From: Ensifer adhaerens
GTDB lineage: Bacteria > Pseudomonadota > Alphaproteobacteria > Rhizobiales > Rhizobiaceae
Reading direction: 5' to 3'
Length of the DNA: 64,000 nucleotides
Assembly: GCF_028993555.1 (NCBI RefSeq)
Contig: NZ_CP118611.1
Coordinates: 2,317,501-2,381,500 of the forward strand
This document shows, piece after piece, positions 7,831 to 16,560 of the stretch. The notes below the pieces were generated by a model. That model was given only the letters and a program-made list of their open reading frames with translations. It was not told where the DNA came from and ran no database searches. The position numbers and the translations under genes were made by a program. Every line of letters begins with the position of its first letter. The stretch's first letter is position 1.

Positions 7831-9942
7831 CTACCAGCTATAGGTCAGCTTCCCCATGAACGTGCGGCCGTCGCCGTAGTAGCAGCCGAAGGAGCTGCAG
7901 CTTGCGACATAGTCCTTGTCGAAGAGATTTTGAACGTTGAGCGAGGCCTTGTAACCATTCTTCTTATAGGAAAGCGCGAAATCGGCGAGTACGACCGAAT
8001 CCAGGCCGAAGGTGTTGGCGCTGTTGCCATAGCGCTGGCCGACATAACGCACGCCCGCCCCGACGCCGAGACCTTCGAGCGCCGTGTCCTCCTGGAAGGT
8101 GTAATTCGCCCAGAGGCTTGCCATGTGCTCCGGCACGTTTTCGACGCGATTGCCGTCGTCGGCGCCCGCGGCGATGCGGGCATCGGTATAGGTATAGGCC
8201 GCCCGCAGATCGAGCCCTTGCGTGATGCTCGCCACGCCTTCGAGTTCCAGGCCGCGGACATTGACCTCGCCGATCTGCGATGAAATGCCGGCGATCGTGC
8301 GCAGCACATTCTTCTGCTTGAGGTCGTAGACGGCCGCCGTGAAGAAGCCGTTCCAGTCCGTCGGTTCGTATTTCACGCCGAGTTCGACCTGCTCGCCCGA
8401 AGTCGGCTCGAAAGGCCTGCCGTCCGGAGCCGCGCCGATCACCGGCTCGAAGGACGTCGAATAGCTGACATAGGGCGCAATGCCATTGTCGAAGATATAG
8501 CTGAGGCCGGCCCTGCCGGTCAGTTCGTGATCGTCCTGGTCGAGCGGACGAGAAACGCGTGTCAGCCCATTGAGCGAGGTGCCCGAACTGCTGGTCCAAT
8601 CCTGCCTCAAGCCCAATGTCGCCCGCCAGCCGCCGAGCGCCAGTTCGTCCTGCACGTAGACACCAAGCTGGGAAAGTTCGCTGTCGACCGTCGTATCGAG
8701 CGTCGGCGCAATCAGCCGGATCGGTCCGCCACGGCTTGGCGAACGCACGTCGAGCGGTGTCGCCTGGAAGAAGCGGGTCCGCACGTTGTTGTCGAAATAG
8801 CGATAATCGAGGCCAAAGAGCAGCGTATGGTCGACTTCGCCGGTCGAGAACTCGCCCTGCAGATTGTTGTCGATGTTGACCGTGTTGAGCGCCTCGTCCT
8901 GGAAGGTCGCGTTTCGGCGCAGTGTTCGCCCGTCGGCGGCAAGACCAAGCGTCGACATGCCAAGCGATTGGTAGTCCCAGTCGAAGTCGGTGTAGCGGAA
9001 GTTCTGCCGGAAAAGCCAGTTCTCGCTCAGGCGATGTTCGAGTTCATATCCGAGGTTGGTCAGCGTACGGCTGGAGCGATCGAAGGATTCGTCGCCGACA
9101 TAGAAGTCACGCGGCAGGCGGAAGTCGGTGGCGTTCAGCGTATATTGCGGCGGCAGGCCGGAGGGTGTGCCGGGGTTGTCGTGCTGGACGCTCGCAAGGA
9201 TCGTCAGCTTCGTATCGCCATCCGGTTGCCAGGTCAGCGCCGGTGCGATGAAGTAGCGATCGTTGTCCAGTTCGTCGACCTGGGCAGCGGCGTTCTTGCC
9301 AAGACCGGTCAGCCGGTATGCAAGATCCGCTTCTTCACCGAGAGTACCACCAAAATCGAAGAACCCGCCGAAGGTCTCGAAGCTTCCGCCCTGGACGCCG
9401 ACTTCGCCGAAAGTCTCGAAGATCGGCCGCTTGCTGATCATGTTGATGATGCCGCCCGGATTGCCCTGGCCATACATCACCGAAGCGGGTCCGCGCAGAA
9501 CGTCGATGTTCTCCAGCCCGTAGATTTCAACGGCCGGTGCGCCGGCGGTGCGCATCATCCTGAGCCCGTTCAGGAACTGGACCTGGCGACCGTCGAAACC
9601 GCGGATGATCGGCGTGTCGAAACGCGGATCGGCGCCGAAGGGCTGTCCGAAAACGCCGGGCGTGTAGTTCAGCGCCTGCCCCACGGTCTGGGCGCCCTGC
9701 GCATCGATCTGGTCATGGGTGATGACGGACACCGACTGCTGCGTCTCAAGCAGCGGCGCGCCCGACTTCGAAGCGGTGCGGCTCGATTTCGCCACATAAC
9801 CCTCGACCGGGCCGCCGGCCTCCCTGTCACCTTTCGCGACGATCGCCTCGAGCTTGGTCTCGGTTTGCTGCGCCACTGCACTTTGACCGGCGGCTCCGAT
9901 GAAAGCGACGGACGTTAACAGCAGCCAATGAATGCGTGACAT
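7831..9942 (-). CDS. TonB-dependent ferric siderophore receptor, FhuA/FoxA-like
   Basis: A 703-residue outer-membrane receptor and first gene of the siderophore operon. The ATG at 9942 gives a signal peptide ending ...GQSAVA; further upstream only a GTG (9981) extends the frame. TonB box EAIVA follows the mature start, then the plug domain (QSVSVITHDQ, GPASVMYGQGNPGG, INMISKRP) and a 22-strand barrel ending in NLFDKDYV, a two-Cys loop (SCSSFGCYYG) and a terminal aromatic SW. The plug text and siderophore operon context fit hydroxamates such as ferrichrome or ferrioxamine. It is a paralogue of the receptor at 32927-35131. Confidence 0.9.
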   Translation of the reverse strand: MSRIHWLLLTSVAFIGAAGQSAVAQQTETKLEAIVAKGDREAGGPVEGYVAKSSRTASKSGAPLLETQQSVSVITHDQIDAQGAQTVGQALNYTPGVFGQPFGADPRFDTPIIRGFDGRQVQFLNGLRMMRTAGAPAVEIYGLENIDVLRGPASVMYGQGNPGGIINMISKRPIFETFGEVGVQGGSFETFGGFFDFGGTLGEEADLAYRLTGLGKNAAAQVDELDNDRYFIAPALTWQPDGDTKLTILASVQHDNPGTPSGLPPQYTLNATDFRLPRDFYVGDESFDRSSRTLTNLGYELEHRLSENWLFRQNFRYTDFDWDYQSLGMSTLGLAADGRTLRRNATFQDEALNTVNIDNNLQGEFSTGEVDHTLLFGLDYRYFDNNVRTRFFQATPLDVRSPSRGGPIRLIAPTLDTTVDSELSQLGVYVQDELALGGWRATLGLRQDWTSSSGTSLNGLTRVSRPLDQDDHELTGRAGLSYIFDNGIAPYVSYSTSFEPVIGAAPDGRPFEPTSGEQVELGVKYEPTDWNGFFTAAVYDLKQKNVLRTIAGISSQIGEVNVRGLELEGVASITQGLDLRAAYTYTDARIAAGADDGNRVENVPEHMASLWANYTFQEDTALEGLGVGAGVRYVGQRYGNSANTFGLDSVVLADFALSYKKNGYKASLNVQNLFDKDYVASCSSFGCYYGDGRTFMGKLTYSW

Positions 9943-10061
9943 GGGATGACGAAAGCCTCTGTGCGCGCGGCGTTTGCGCACTCAATCTGGAGTAATTTTG
10001 TCATCTTTCTATAGCCAAATTTTCCGCCATTCCAATAACTCGGCACGGGATTTTTCAGAAC

Positions 10062-10075
10062 TATCACTTGTGATA
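10062..10075. promoter_or_regulatory. Dyad in the receptor/LysR divergent promoter
   Basis: TATCACTTGTGATA has six-base inverted arms (TATCAC/GTGATA) around TT. It lies in the 176-bp gap between the divergent receptor and LysR genes, 43 bases before the LysR start. LysR proteins usually bind such short interrupted dyads next to their own gene, so this is the best operator candidate. No TGA-N9-TCA iron box was found in this gap. Confidence 0.45.
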
Positions 10076-10118
10076 TGCGTCCACAGCATCGTTTTAAGTT
10101 ATTGCATTGCGAGACCTC

Positions 10119-11048
10119 ATGCCGGCTCCAAAATCGCCACGCGCCGCGAGCTTCGAACTTCGGCACCTGCGCTATTTCATCGCCCTCGTGGAGGAGAAGA
10201 ACTTCGAACGGGCCGCCGCCCGGCTCGGCATTGCCCAACCCGGCCTCAGCCAGCAGATCCTCAATCTGGAAAGCCTGGTCGGCATCCCGCTGCTGAACCG
10301 CGCGAAACGTTCCGTGCAGCTGACGCTCTCCGGGCAGTTGCTGTTTGACGAAGCCAGAAAGATCGTCGCCCAGGCCGACCTCGCGCTGTCGGAACTGCAA
10401 CGCGTCGGCCGGGGCCAGACAGGCAGAATATCGATCGGCTATGTTGCTTCGGCCGCCTATTCGGGCGTGCTGACGGAATCTCTGACGGCCTTCCGGCAGG
10501 AATTTCCCGACATCGAGCTTCAGCTTGTCGAGATCGAAATGCGCCAGCAGCTCACGATGATCTCGGAAGGCGAGCTCGACTTCGGCTACATCCGCCCGCC
10601 GGCGCCGATCCCGCCCGGTCTGACGACGACCGCCGTGCTGCGCGAGCCATTGGTGGTGGCGCTGCCGGAGGCCCATCCGCTTGCCGCCCAGCATGCGATC
10701 GATCTCGCAGCGCTCTCGGACCAGACCTTCATAACGCCACGCCAACCCGCCGATGTCGGCTTCCACTCCAACACGCTCGACGCCTGCAAAGACGCCGGGA
10801 TCGCACCAAAGGTCAGCGCGACCGGGCGGGATTTCACCACCATCATGAGCATGGTCGCCGTGGGGCTCGGCATCGCGCTCGTGCCGCAGTCGCTGCAATG
10901 CCTGCAGCTTCCCGGCGTGCGCTATGTTTCACTGGCGCGAAACCGCGTCACCTCGGACCTCGCGGTCGCCTACCGCAAGGTCGAAGGCTCGGCAGCCGTG
11001 CGCGCCTTCGTCGCCCATCACCGGTCGCGCTACGGGCGAACGGCATAA
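10119..11048 (+). CDS. LysR-family transcriptional regulator
   Basis: A 309-residue LysR protein. The winged helix-turn-helix is at about 11-70 (ELRHLRYFIALVEEKNFERAA, LGIAQPGLSQQI), followed by a two-lobed effector domain (GYVASAAYSGVL, LDFGYIRPP, GFHSNTL). The effector domain resembles the BenM/CatM/aromatic-responsive branch, which is weak evidence for its ligand. ATG at 10119 is preferred over a TTG at 10107. It is divergent from the siderophore receptor with a shared 176-bp promoter, but the desaturase gene next door is convergent, so control of the siderophore operon is only a positional inference. Confidence 0.85.
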   Translation: MPAPKSPRAASFELRHLRYFIALVEEKNFERAAARLGIAQPGLSQQILNLESLVGIPLLNRAKRSVQLTLSGQLLFDEARKIVAQADLALSELQRVGRGQTGRISIGYVASAAYSGVLTESLTAFRQEFPDIELQLVEIEMRQQLTMISEGELDFGYIRPPAPIPPGLTTTAVLREPLVVALPEAHPLAAQHAIDLAALSDQTFITPRQPADVGFHSNTLDACKDAGIAPKVSATGRDFTTIMSMVAVGLGIALVPQSLQCLQLPGVRYVSLARNRVTSDLAVAYRKVEGSAAVRAFVAHHRSRYGRTA

Positions 11049-11089
11049 GGCTTCGGGACTGCCGCCCTTGGCACCACGCGCTCGTCACA

Positions 11090-12016
11090 TCAGAGATGCT
11101 GCGGATGGCGCGGATCGTCGTGGGGCTTCAAAAGGAAGCGACGGGCCACATCGAGGTAGCCGCGATAGACGAGGCCCCCGTTGATCGTCAGCAGCACATT
11201 CCTGTGCCGGCGATAGAGCGCCGGGATCTGATACCAGGGAACGCCCGGCCGCTGGTGATGCAGCACATGCAGGTTGTTGTAGAGAAACAGCAGGCCGAAG
11301 AGCGGTGTGCCTTCGACGATCGCGGTCCGCTCATCATGGTGACCGGCATAACGATGTTCCGCATAGGAGCGAAGCCTGGTCAGTGCCGCACCGACATAGA
11401 CGAAGCCGAAGAGATAGATCCAGAGCGGCATGCCGCAGATTGCCACCACCCAGACGAGAACGACGGCAATACCTGCCGCGTGCGCGAGCCAGATCCTTGC
11501 CCGCTGTCGGTCACCGCGCACGATCAGGACCAGCTCCTGCGCGAGAAAGCTCAGGATCATGACGAGCGGACCAAGCGTCAGCCGGCCGAGCAAAGTCGTG
11601 TTCCATTCGGCGAGCTTCCGCCCTACCTTGCCCATACTTTCCCAGGCGGCTCGGGTGAAGTAGGAGGACTCCGGATCCTCGATCGGATCCGTCAGATGTT
11701 CGTCGCGATGGTGGACGAGGTGGCCTTCCAGATAGATCGCATAGGGCAACCAAAGCGAAAGCGGCGGCCAGCCGATCGCATCATTGATGCGTTGATTGCG
11801 CGTCGGGTGCCCGTGAATGACCTCATGCTGCAGCGACCCGTGCCAGGCAATCAGCCAGCCGCCCAGGCCGATCACGACGGCAATGGGAAGCACCTGCCAG
11901 AACCAGGTCAGAGCGAGGAAACCGCCATAGATGACGAGGGCCAGAGCAACGGTCTGCCATTCCACGCGGGCTATTGCAGATAGATTCGATTGTGGAGGCA
12001 GCGCATCAGTCGACAT
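11090..12016 (-). CDS. Membrane fatty acid desaturase
   Basis: A 308-residue integral membrane di-iron desaturase. Histidine boxes are visible at HEVIHGH (64-70), HLVHHRDEH (99-107), an EHRYAGHH segment and LHVLHHQRPG near the C-terminus, with paired hydrophobic helices between them. The family inserts double bonds in acyl chains of lipids or in related hydrophobic substrates. Specificity cannot be read from sequence. ATG at 12016 has CCGGAGACCCC just upstream; longer in-frame reading upstream is Arg-rich and non-coding in character. The 224 bases upstream become very AT-rich near 12150-12180, a plausible promoter. Confidence 0.88.
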   Translation of the reverse strand: MSTDALPPQSNLSAIARVEWQTVALALVIYGGFLALTWFWQVLPIAVVIGLGGWLIAWHGSLQHEVIHGHPTRNQRINDAIGWPPLSLWLPYAIYLEGHLVHHRDEHLTDPIEDPESSYFTRAAWESMGKVGRKLAEWNTTLLGRLTLGPLVMILSFLAQELVLIVRGDRQRARIWLAHAAGIAVVLVWVVAICGMPLWIYLFGFVYVGAALTRLRSYAEHRYAGHHDERTAIVEGTPLFGLLFLYNNLHVLHHQRPGVPWYQIPALYRRHRNVLLTINGGLVYRGYLDVARRFLLKPHDDPRHPQHL

Positions 12017-12240
12017 GGGGTCTCCGGCTGGAAAAAGGCGATTAATTTCAATCGCCAATATAAAAAGCCGGCCAGTGGAAACGCGCCGCATGGCTTTGCG
12101 GCGAAGCCACGCGAACGGGAATACTGGTTGCGCCAAAGCCCATACCCGTAAAATATTTATTCTATGTAATTTATATTCTATAGCTTCGCCGTCGCTCCTC
12201 GGTTCACAACGGGGCGCCGTGAAGCACTGTTGGTGAACCG

Positions 12241-13047
12241 TCAGGCGATCGCCGGGTACCCCTGACCGGCGGCATCGCGATCGAGCGCCGCCAGGGCCTC
12301 GTAGTCGCTGTCTCCAAGCAGGCTGATGCCGCGCAGCGATAGCGTATCGCAGACCGCGGCCAGCGCCGGATCGGCAATGGTTTCCGCAATCACGCGGCGT
12401 AGCAGCACCAGGTCCTTTGCCGGCGTCGATGCCGCGGTGATGAACGGCAGGCCCGGCCCTCTTTTCGTTTCCGAAAGGATGCGCACGCCGGCGACGCGAT
12501 CCGGGTCGAAGCGCAAGGTGTTGCCGAAGGTCACGCAATCGATCGCCGCGATGTCGGCGACCCCGCTCGAAACCGCGTCGATGCTCGCCACATGGGCGCC
12601 GGTCTGCAACACCTGCGAGAAGAACCGGCCGTCAATCGCATAGGGCGCCACGGAGGCTCGGAACAGGTTGTAGCCGGAATTGCTGCCGGGATCATTGATC
12701 GCTGCGCGTGCCCCCCGCAGATCTTCGATCGAACGCGCAGAGGACTTGGCATTCACGATGATGAAACTGCATTTGAGCGGACCGTCGCAACCCGGCAGTC
12801 CGTAGACAGGAGTCGCCACCAGTTGCACCTGGCCGCGCAGGCGCTGGACATAGGGATAGCCGCAGGTCTGGCCGAACAGGAGGTCGGGACGAAGCCAGGC
12901 TTCATCATAACGCATATCTTCCTCTAGAGCGGTGGGCGCATCGAGCCCCACGGCGCGAAGACGCTCCGCCAGCGCCTCCCAGAACTGCCGCGTCGCATCC
13001 TTCAGCGGCGGCGGACTGACATACATGGCAAGACTTGCAATGGGCAT
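12241..13047 (-). CDS. PhnD/SsuA/transferrin-like substrate-binding domain protein
   Basis: A 268-residue protein with the PhnD-like type 2 periplasmic-binding fold: MYVSPPPLKDATRQFW, LLFGQTCGYPYV, INDPGSNSGYN (ligand-binding loop), and VASIDAVSSGVADIAAIDCVTF in outline. Relatives are annotated as phosphate/phosphonate ABC transporter binding proteins. This one shows no clear signal peptide and has no permease or ATPase beside it, so it may not be a transporter part. Two tight palindromes precede its start (13087-13121). Ligand unknown. Confidence 0.75.
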   Translation of the reverse strand: MPIASLAMYVSPPPLKDATRQFWEALAERLRAVGLDAPTALEEDMRYDEAWLRPDLLFGQTCGYPYVQRLRGQVQLVATPVYGLPGCDGPLKCSFIIVNAKSSARSIEDLRGARAAINDPGSNSGYNLFRASVAPYAIDGRFFSQVLQTGAHVASIDAVSSGVADIAAIDCVTFGNTLRFDPDRVAGVRILSETKRGPGLPFITAASTPAKDLVLLRRVIAETIADPALAAVCDTLSLRGISLLGDSDYEALAALDRDAAGQGYPAIA

Positions 13048-13086
13048 GGGCGACCTCGGAGCAACCTCGTGAAGGCGATCGAAAAC

Positions 13087-13121
13087 CTATGCATTGCATA
13101 GACTTAATTCGCAAACGAATT
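13087..13121. promoter_or_regulatory. Two adjacent palindromes upstream of the PhnD-like gene
   Basis: CTATGCATTGCATAG (13087-13101) is a perfect dyad with seven-base arms around one T. AATTCGCAAACGAATT (13106-13121) has six-base arms around CAAA. They lie 40-74 bases upstream of the ATG at 13047, in the spot expected for an operator of a repressor or activator. No regulator gene adjoins them, so the protein that binds is unknown. Confidence 0.5.
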
Positions 13122-13158
13122 TTCCGTGAGCCCCGTGGGCCGCCCAGAGGATAAGAGA

Positions 13159-14007
13159 CTATTGCACGCGCTTCAGGATCTCTGCCGCCACGTCCATGGC
13201 GCTCGCCGGATTCTGGCCGGTGATCAGCTCGCGGTCGACGATCATGTTCGGCTGGAAGGGCGTGTCGCCGTTGGCGATCGCGCCGCCGGCGAGGGTGAGT
13301 GCATCCTGCGGATAGAACTTCATCTCGCCGCCCTTCAGCAGCGGCTTGGCCATTTCTTCCTCGCCATTGCTGAAGACAGTCATCCGGTAGCCGGCATAGA
13401 TCCAGTCCGTATCGGCAGCAGCCTGACGACCCGCTGCCAGCTCGCCGGTAAACGCGACCGGCTCGGACAGTGTCGACAGAAGTGCGATCGGCCCGTGGCA
13501 CATCAAGGCGGTCGTCTTGCCGCTCACGTGGAAATGCCGAAGCAACTGGCCGAGGTCCTCGTCGACAAGCAGATCCTGCATCGGCGCATGGCCGCCCGGA
13601 ACATAGACCGCATCGAATTGGTCGTAGCCGATCTGTTCCACCCGCGACAGGCTGATAACCGGTGTCTCGGCCGGCAAGGTGATCTTCAACTTGCCGAGCA
13701 GCGCTTCGCTTTCCCGCATCGCCGCTTCATCGCCGCCGAAATACATCTTGTCGATCGATGTGCGGTCGACGCTGGGCGCCATGCCCTTCGGCGTCGCAAA
13801 GGTTACCTCATGGCCGGCGTCCAGGAACGCCTTTACCGGCTGCATCAATTCGTTGAGGTAGAAGCCGGTCTCGAAGACCTTGCCATCCTTGAGGTCCAGC
13901 CTGTTTTCATCCGAAAGCACGACCAGGATATTGCCGGCATTCGCGTGCGTGGCGCCGAGGACGATTGCCATCGTGGCTGCCAGGTTCATCAGAATTTTCA
14001 TTTTCAT
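13159..14007 (-). CDS. Exported DJ-1/PfpI-family protein (class I glutamine amidotransferase-like)
   Basis: A 282-residue DJ-1/PfpI protein with an N-terminal signal peptide (MKMKILMNLAATMAIVLGA, cleaved near THANA-G). The conserved nucleophile is the Cys in ALMCHGPIALL, with GFYLNEL supplying the usual acidic residue. The closest functional group is Hsp31/HchA-like deglycase/glyoxalase or chaperone, here apparently periplasmic. ATG at 14007 follows TTCGGAGAC. It sits 42 bases downstream of a cytoplasmic paralogue on the same strand, so the two are likely cotranscribed from the divergent LysR promoter. Confidence 0.82.
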   Translation of the reverse strand: MKMKILMNLAATMAIVLGATHANAGNILVVLSDENRLDLKDGKVFETGFYLNELMQPVKAFLDAGHEVTFATPKGMAPSVDRTSIDKMYFGGDEAAMRESEALLGKLKITLPAETPVISLSRVEQIGYDQFDAVYVPGGHAPMQDLLVDEDLGQLLRHFHVSGKTTALMCHGPIALLSTLSEPVAFTGELAAGRQAAADTDWIYAGYRMTVFSNGEEEMAKPLLKGGEMKFYPQDALTLAGGAIANGDTPFQPNMIVDRELITGQNPASAMDVAAEILKRVQ

Positions 14008-14049
14008 GTCTCCGAATGGAGGTCTCACCACCTCCTGCAATTGGGGTTT

Positions 14050-14748
14050 TCAGGCGATAAGAACGTCGCGCAGCGCCTCGCCGACGCCCGTGGCGGACTG
14101 CGGATTCTGGCCGGTGATCAATCGGCCGTCGACGATGACCTTCGACGTCCAGTCCGGTCCCGGGTGATGCCGGGCGCCGCGCTCGACGAGCGTGCTGGCA
14201 AGCAGGAAAGGCACGGTTCTGTCGTGACCGACGGCGCGCTCTTCCGCATCGGTGAAGGCGCTGACATCGCGCCCGGACACGAGGTAACTGCCGTCGGAAA
14301 GCTTGACGTTTACGAGCGCCGCCGGGCCATGGCACACCGCCGCAACGGGACCGCCCGCCTCGAAGATCGATCGGGTCACCCGGTCAACCGCGCCGCTTTG
14401 CGGCAGATCCCACATGGCGCCGTGGCCGCCGGCGAAGAAGATCGCGGCGTAGCGCGAGGGTTCGACGTCATCGAGCTTGGCGGTCGTACGGATCGCCGTA
14501 CGAAATGCTTCGTCGTTCCAGTAGCGCTGGTTGATCTTGTCTTCGAGATCGAGACCGTCGACCGGCGGCTCGCCCCCTTTGATCGACGCGAATTCGACGG
14601 AAATCCCGGCCGCATCGAGCACGGCCAGCGGGTGCGTGACCTCGCCGAGATAGAAGCCGGTCGGCTGGCCGCCCTCGCCCTTGGTGCCATGGCTGGTGAG
14701 AACGAAAAGCACGGGTTTTCCGGTTGTCGAGGCTGTCTCCGTCATCAT
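14050..14748 (-). CDS. DJ-1/PfpI-family protein, Hsp31-like, cytoplasmic
   Basis: A 232-residue protein of the Hsp31/DJ-1 group. It has LFVLTSHG, TGFYLGEVTHPL with the conserved Glu, FFAGGHGAMWDL, and nucleophile Cys in VAAVCHGPAALV. Such enzymes convert methylglyoxal to lactate without cofactor or repair glycated groups. No signal peptide, in contrast to the tandem paralogue downstream. The frame opens at a GTG (14751), but the ATG at 14748 sits better behind AAGGGAAG. The gene is divergent from a LysR gene across a strong 22-bp dyad. Confidence 0.82.
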   Translation of the reverse strand: MMTETASTTGKPVLFVLTSHGTKGEGGQPTGFYLGEVTHPLAVLDAAGISVEFASIKGGEPPVDGLDLEDKINQRYWNDEAFRTAIRTTAKLDDVEPSRYAAIFFAGGHGAMWDLPQSGAVDRVTRSIFEAGGPVAAVCHGPAALVNVKLSDGSYLVSGRDVSAFTDAEERAVGHDRTVPFLLASTLVERGARHHPGPDWTSKVIVDGRLITGQNPQSATGVGEALRDVLIA

Positions 14749-14805
14749 CACTTCCCTTTTTGGAACGGGCCCGACGTCGCGGGCGTTGCTGATGACGCCT
14801 GTTTA

Positions 14806-14827
14806 TTATCTCCGATTTCGGCGATAA
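14806..14827. promoter_or_regulatory. 22-bp dyad in the DJ-1/LysR divergent promoter
   Basis: The arms TTATCTCCGA and TCGGCGATAA flank a central TT and match in nine of ten positions. The dyad starts 58 bases upstream of the first DJ-1 start and ends 41 bases upstream of the LysR start. This is the classic position for a LysR recognition site that controls both genes, and there is no other strong symmetry in the gap. Confidence 0.65.
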
Positions 14828-14867
14828 ATTCACTTCCAAGGAAATGATTTGGTCTTGAAAGGCAAAA

Positions 14868-15755
14868 ATGCGCCGCTTCGATCACCTCGCCGATGTCGAG
14901 GCTTTCATCACGGTGATCGACAGGGGGTCGATGACGGCCGGGGCCGTGGCGCTTGGCACGACGCCTTCCGTGCTGAGCCGGGCAATTACCAGGCTGGAAA
15001 CGAAACTCGGCACGCAGCTGGTGCGGCGAACAACGCGGCGCATCAGCCTCACCGAAGCGGGACGCACCTATCTGGAACAGGTTCGCGCGGCCTTCGAGGC
15101 GATCGACCAGGCCGAGCGGGCCGTTCAGGGCACCGGCATTCTGGCCGGTCGGGTCCGCCTCAGCGTTTCAACCACCTACGGTCATTTCCGCCTGCCGGAA
15201 AAGCTGACACGCTTTGCGATGAAGCACCCGTCCGTCATCGTCGAATTGTCGGTGGCCAACCGCAACGTCGATCTCGTCGCAGAAGGCTACGACCTCGCCA
15301 TACGACTTGGTCAACTTCCCGATAGCGGCATGATCGGGCGAAAGATCGAGGATGCACCGTTAAGGTTGGTGGCATCTCCCGTCTATGTGGCGCGGCGCGG
15401 GCTGCCGCGATCGATCGGCGATCTTGCGGCACATACGTGCCTGCCATTCATCATGCCGAGAACCGGCCGTCCCGGGCCTTGGCTGTTCCGGGTCGACGGG
15501 AATGACCTCGACTGGGTGCCGCAGGGTCCCATCCATGTCGAGGATGATGTGCTCGGCACCGTCTCGCTGGCAGAAGCCGGACTTGGCGTTTGCCAGACCT
15601 ATGACTTCGTCGTGCGTGATCGCCTGGCGCGGGGGAGCCTGGTCGAGCTTCTTCCGGAATTGGGTGGCCGGTCGCGTCCCTTCTCCCTCATCTATCCGCC
15701 GCATCGCAACCTGTCCGCCGCCACGCGAGCGCTGATCGATAGCCTCCTGGAATAG
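14868..15755 (+). CDS. LysR-family transcriptional regulator
   Basis: A 295-residue LysR protein. HTH at about 5-62 (ADVEAFITVIDRGSMTAGAV, TTPSVLSRAI, LETKLGTQLVRRTTRR in outline) and a co-inducer domain with VRLSVSTTYG, YDLAIRLG and GLGVCQTY. It belongs to the large branch often found beside oxidoreductase or quinone/aldehyde-stress genes (AaeR/YafC/DsdC-like). A GAAAGGC leader precedes the ATG. The divergent tandem DJ-1 genes are the probable targets, via the dyad at 14806-14827. Confidence 0.87.
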   Translation: MRRFDHLADVEAFITVIDRGSMTAGAVALGTTPSVLSRAITRLETKLGTQLVRRTTRRISLTEAGRTYLEQVRAAFEAIDQAERAVQGTGILAGRVRLSVSTTYGHFRLPEKLTRFAMKHPSVIVELSVANRNVDLVAEGYDLAIRLGQLPDSGMIGRKIEDAPLRLVASPVYVARRGLPRSIGDLAAHTCLPFIMPRTGRPGPWLFRVDGNDLDWVPQGPIHVEDDVLGTVSLAEAGLGVCQTYDFVVRDRLARGSLVELLPELGGRSRPFSLIYPPHRNLSAATRALIDSLLE

Positions 15756-15761
15756 GCTGAC

Positions 15762-15802
15762 GGGCACGGGGCTGCCGCAGGGGATGCGGCAGCCCCGTGC
15801 CC
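15762..15802. terminator. Strong bidirectional hairpin between convergent genes
   Basis: GGGCACGGGGCTGCCGCA (15762-15779) pairs perfectly with TGCGGCAGCCCCGTGCCC (15785-15802) around a five-base loop, an 18-bp stem. It fills the gap between the LysR stop (15755) and the HD-gene stop (15811). There is no long T-run on either side, so it may act as a transcript-end stabiliser or factor-assisted terminator. Confidence 0.7.
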
Positions 15803-15810
15803 TGGACGCC

Positions 15811-16452
15811 TCAGCCATGCCAGTGCGAGCAGCGGATCACGCTGCAGAAATTGCCGCGGTGGAAGTGCGGTTCCTTGTCGGCGATGACATCGGCCTTGAC
15901 GTTGCCGAAGGTGGTGTCGGGCTTGTGCTTGATGCCGTCGTAGAAGGCCTGGATGATATCCTCCTTGAACTCGGCGGTGCGAGGGAAGGCGCCGACGACC
16001 GCTTCGCGCTCGGCGTCGGAATATTGCTTGTAGGTGAGACCGAGCACGTCCATCTCGACGCCGGCGGTCACGAGCGCCACGACCGGATGCATGTGTTCGG
16101 GCACGCCGGGCGTCGTGTGGAGCGCAATCGCCGTCCAGACCGTGTAGGCGTCCTCTTCCGAAATGCCATGGCTGCGCAGAAAGTCGCGGGCGGCATGGGC
16201 GCCGTCGACTTCGAAACGCTCATGCTTGCTGCTGTGGCTCGGTATCAGGCCGATATCGTGGAACATCGCACCGGCATAGAGCAGTTCGCGATCAAAGGTC
16301 AGACCGCGATGGATGCCGGCGAGCGCACCGAAATGGTAGACGCGGCTCGAGTGGTTGAAGAGCAGCTCCGTTTCGGTGTCGCGAATATACTCGGTAATTT
16401 CTCTGGCCAGCTTGCTATCGGGAATGGCTGCGTCTTTGGCGATGAGCGGCAT
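15811..16452 (-). CDS. HD-domain hydrolase, cyanamide-hydratase-like
   Basis: A 213-residue metal-dependent HD protein. The metal ligands are visible in HSSRVYHFG (near 34), AMFHDIGL (HD pair near 63-64), and later ALHTTPG and HMHPVVALV. The arrangement matches the small HD family that contains fungal cyanamide hydratase (Ddi2/Ddi3), although function in bacteria is often unassigned. A near-perfect Shine-Dalgarno (AGGAGAAAACA) precedes the ATG at 16452. It is divergent from a GlxA-type regulator, which may control it. Confidence 0.8.
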   Translation of the reverse strand: MPLIAKDAAIPDSKLAREITEYIRDTETELLFNHSSRVYHFGALAGIHRGLTFDRELLYAGAMFHDIGLIPSHSSKHERFEVDGAHAARDFLRSHGISEEDAYTVWTAIALHTTPGVPEHMHPVVALVTAGVEMDVLGLTYKQYSDAEREAVVGAFPRTAEFKEDIIQAFYDGIKHKPDTTFGNVKADVIADKEPHFHRGNFCSVIRCSHWHG

Positions 16453-16560
16453 TGTTTTCTCCTGCGCTTTCTACTCGCCAACAGGATAGAAACCACCTAT
16501 TATGTCTGCAATCGACGTTAAACGTGAAAAACGGACAAATCCAGATCAAGGCGGACGCAG

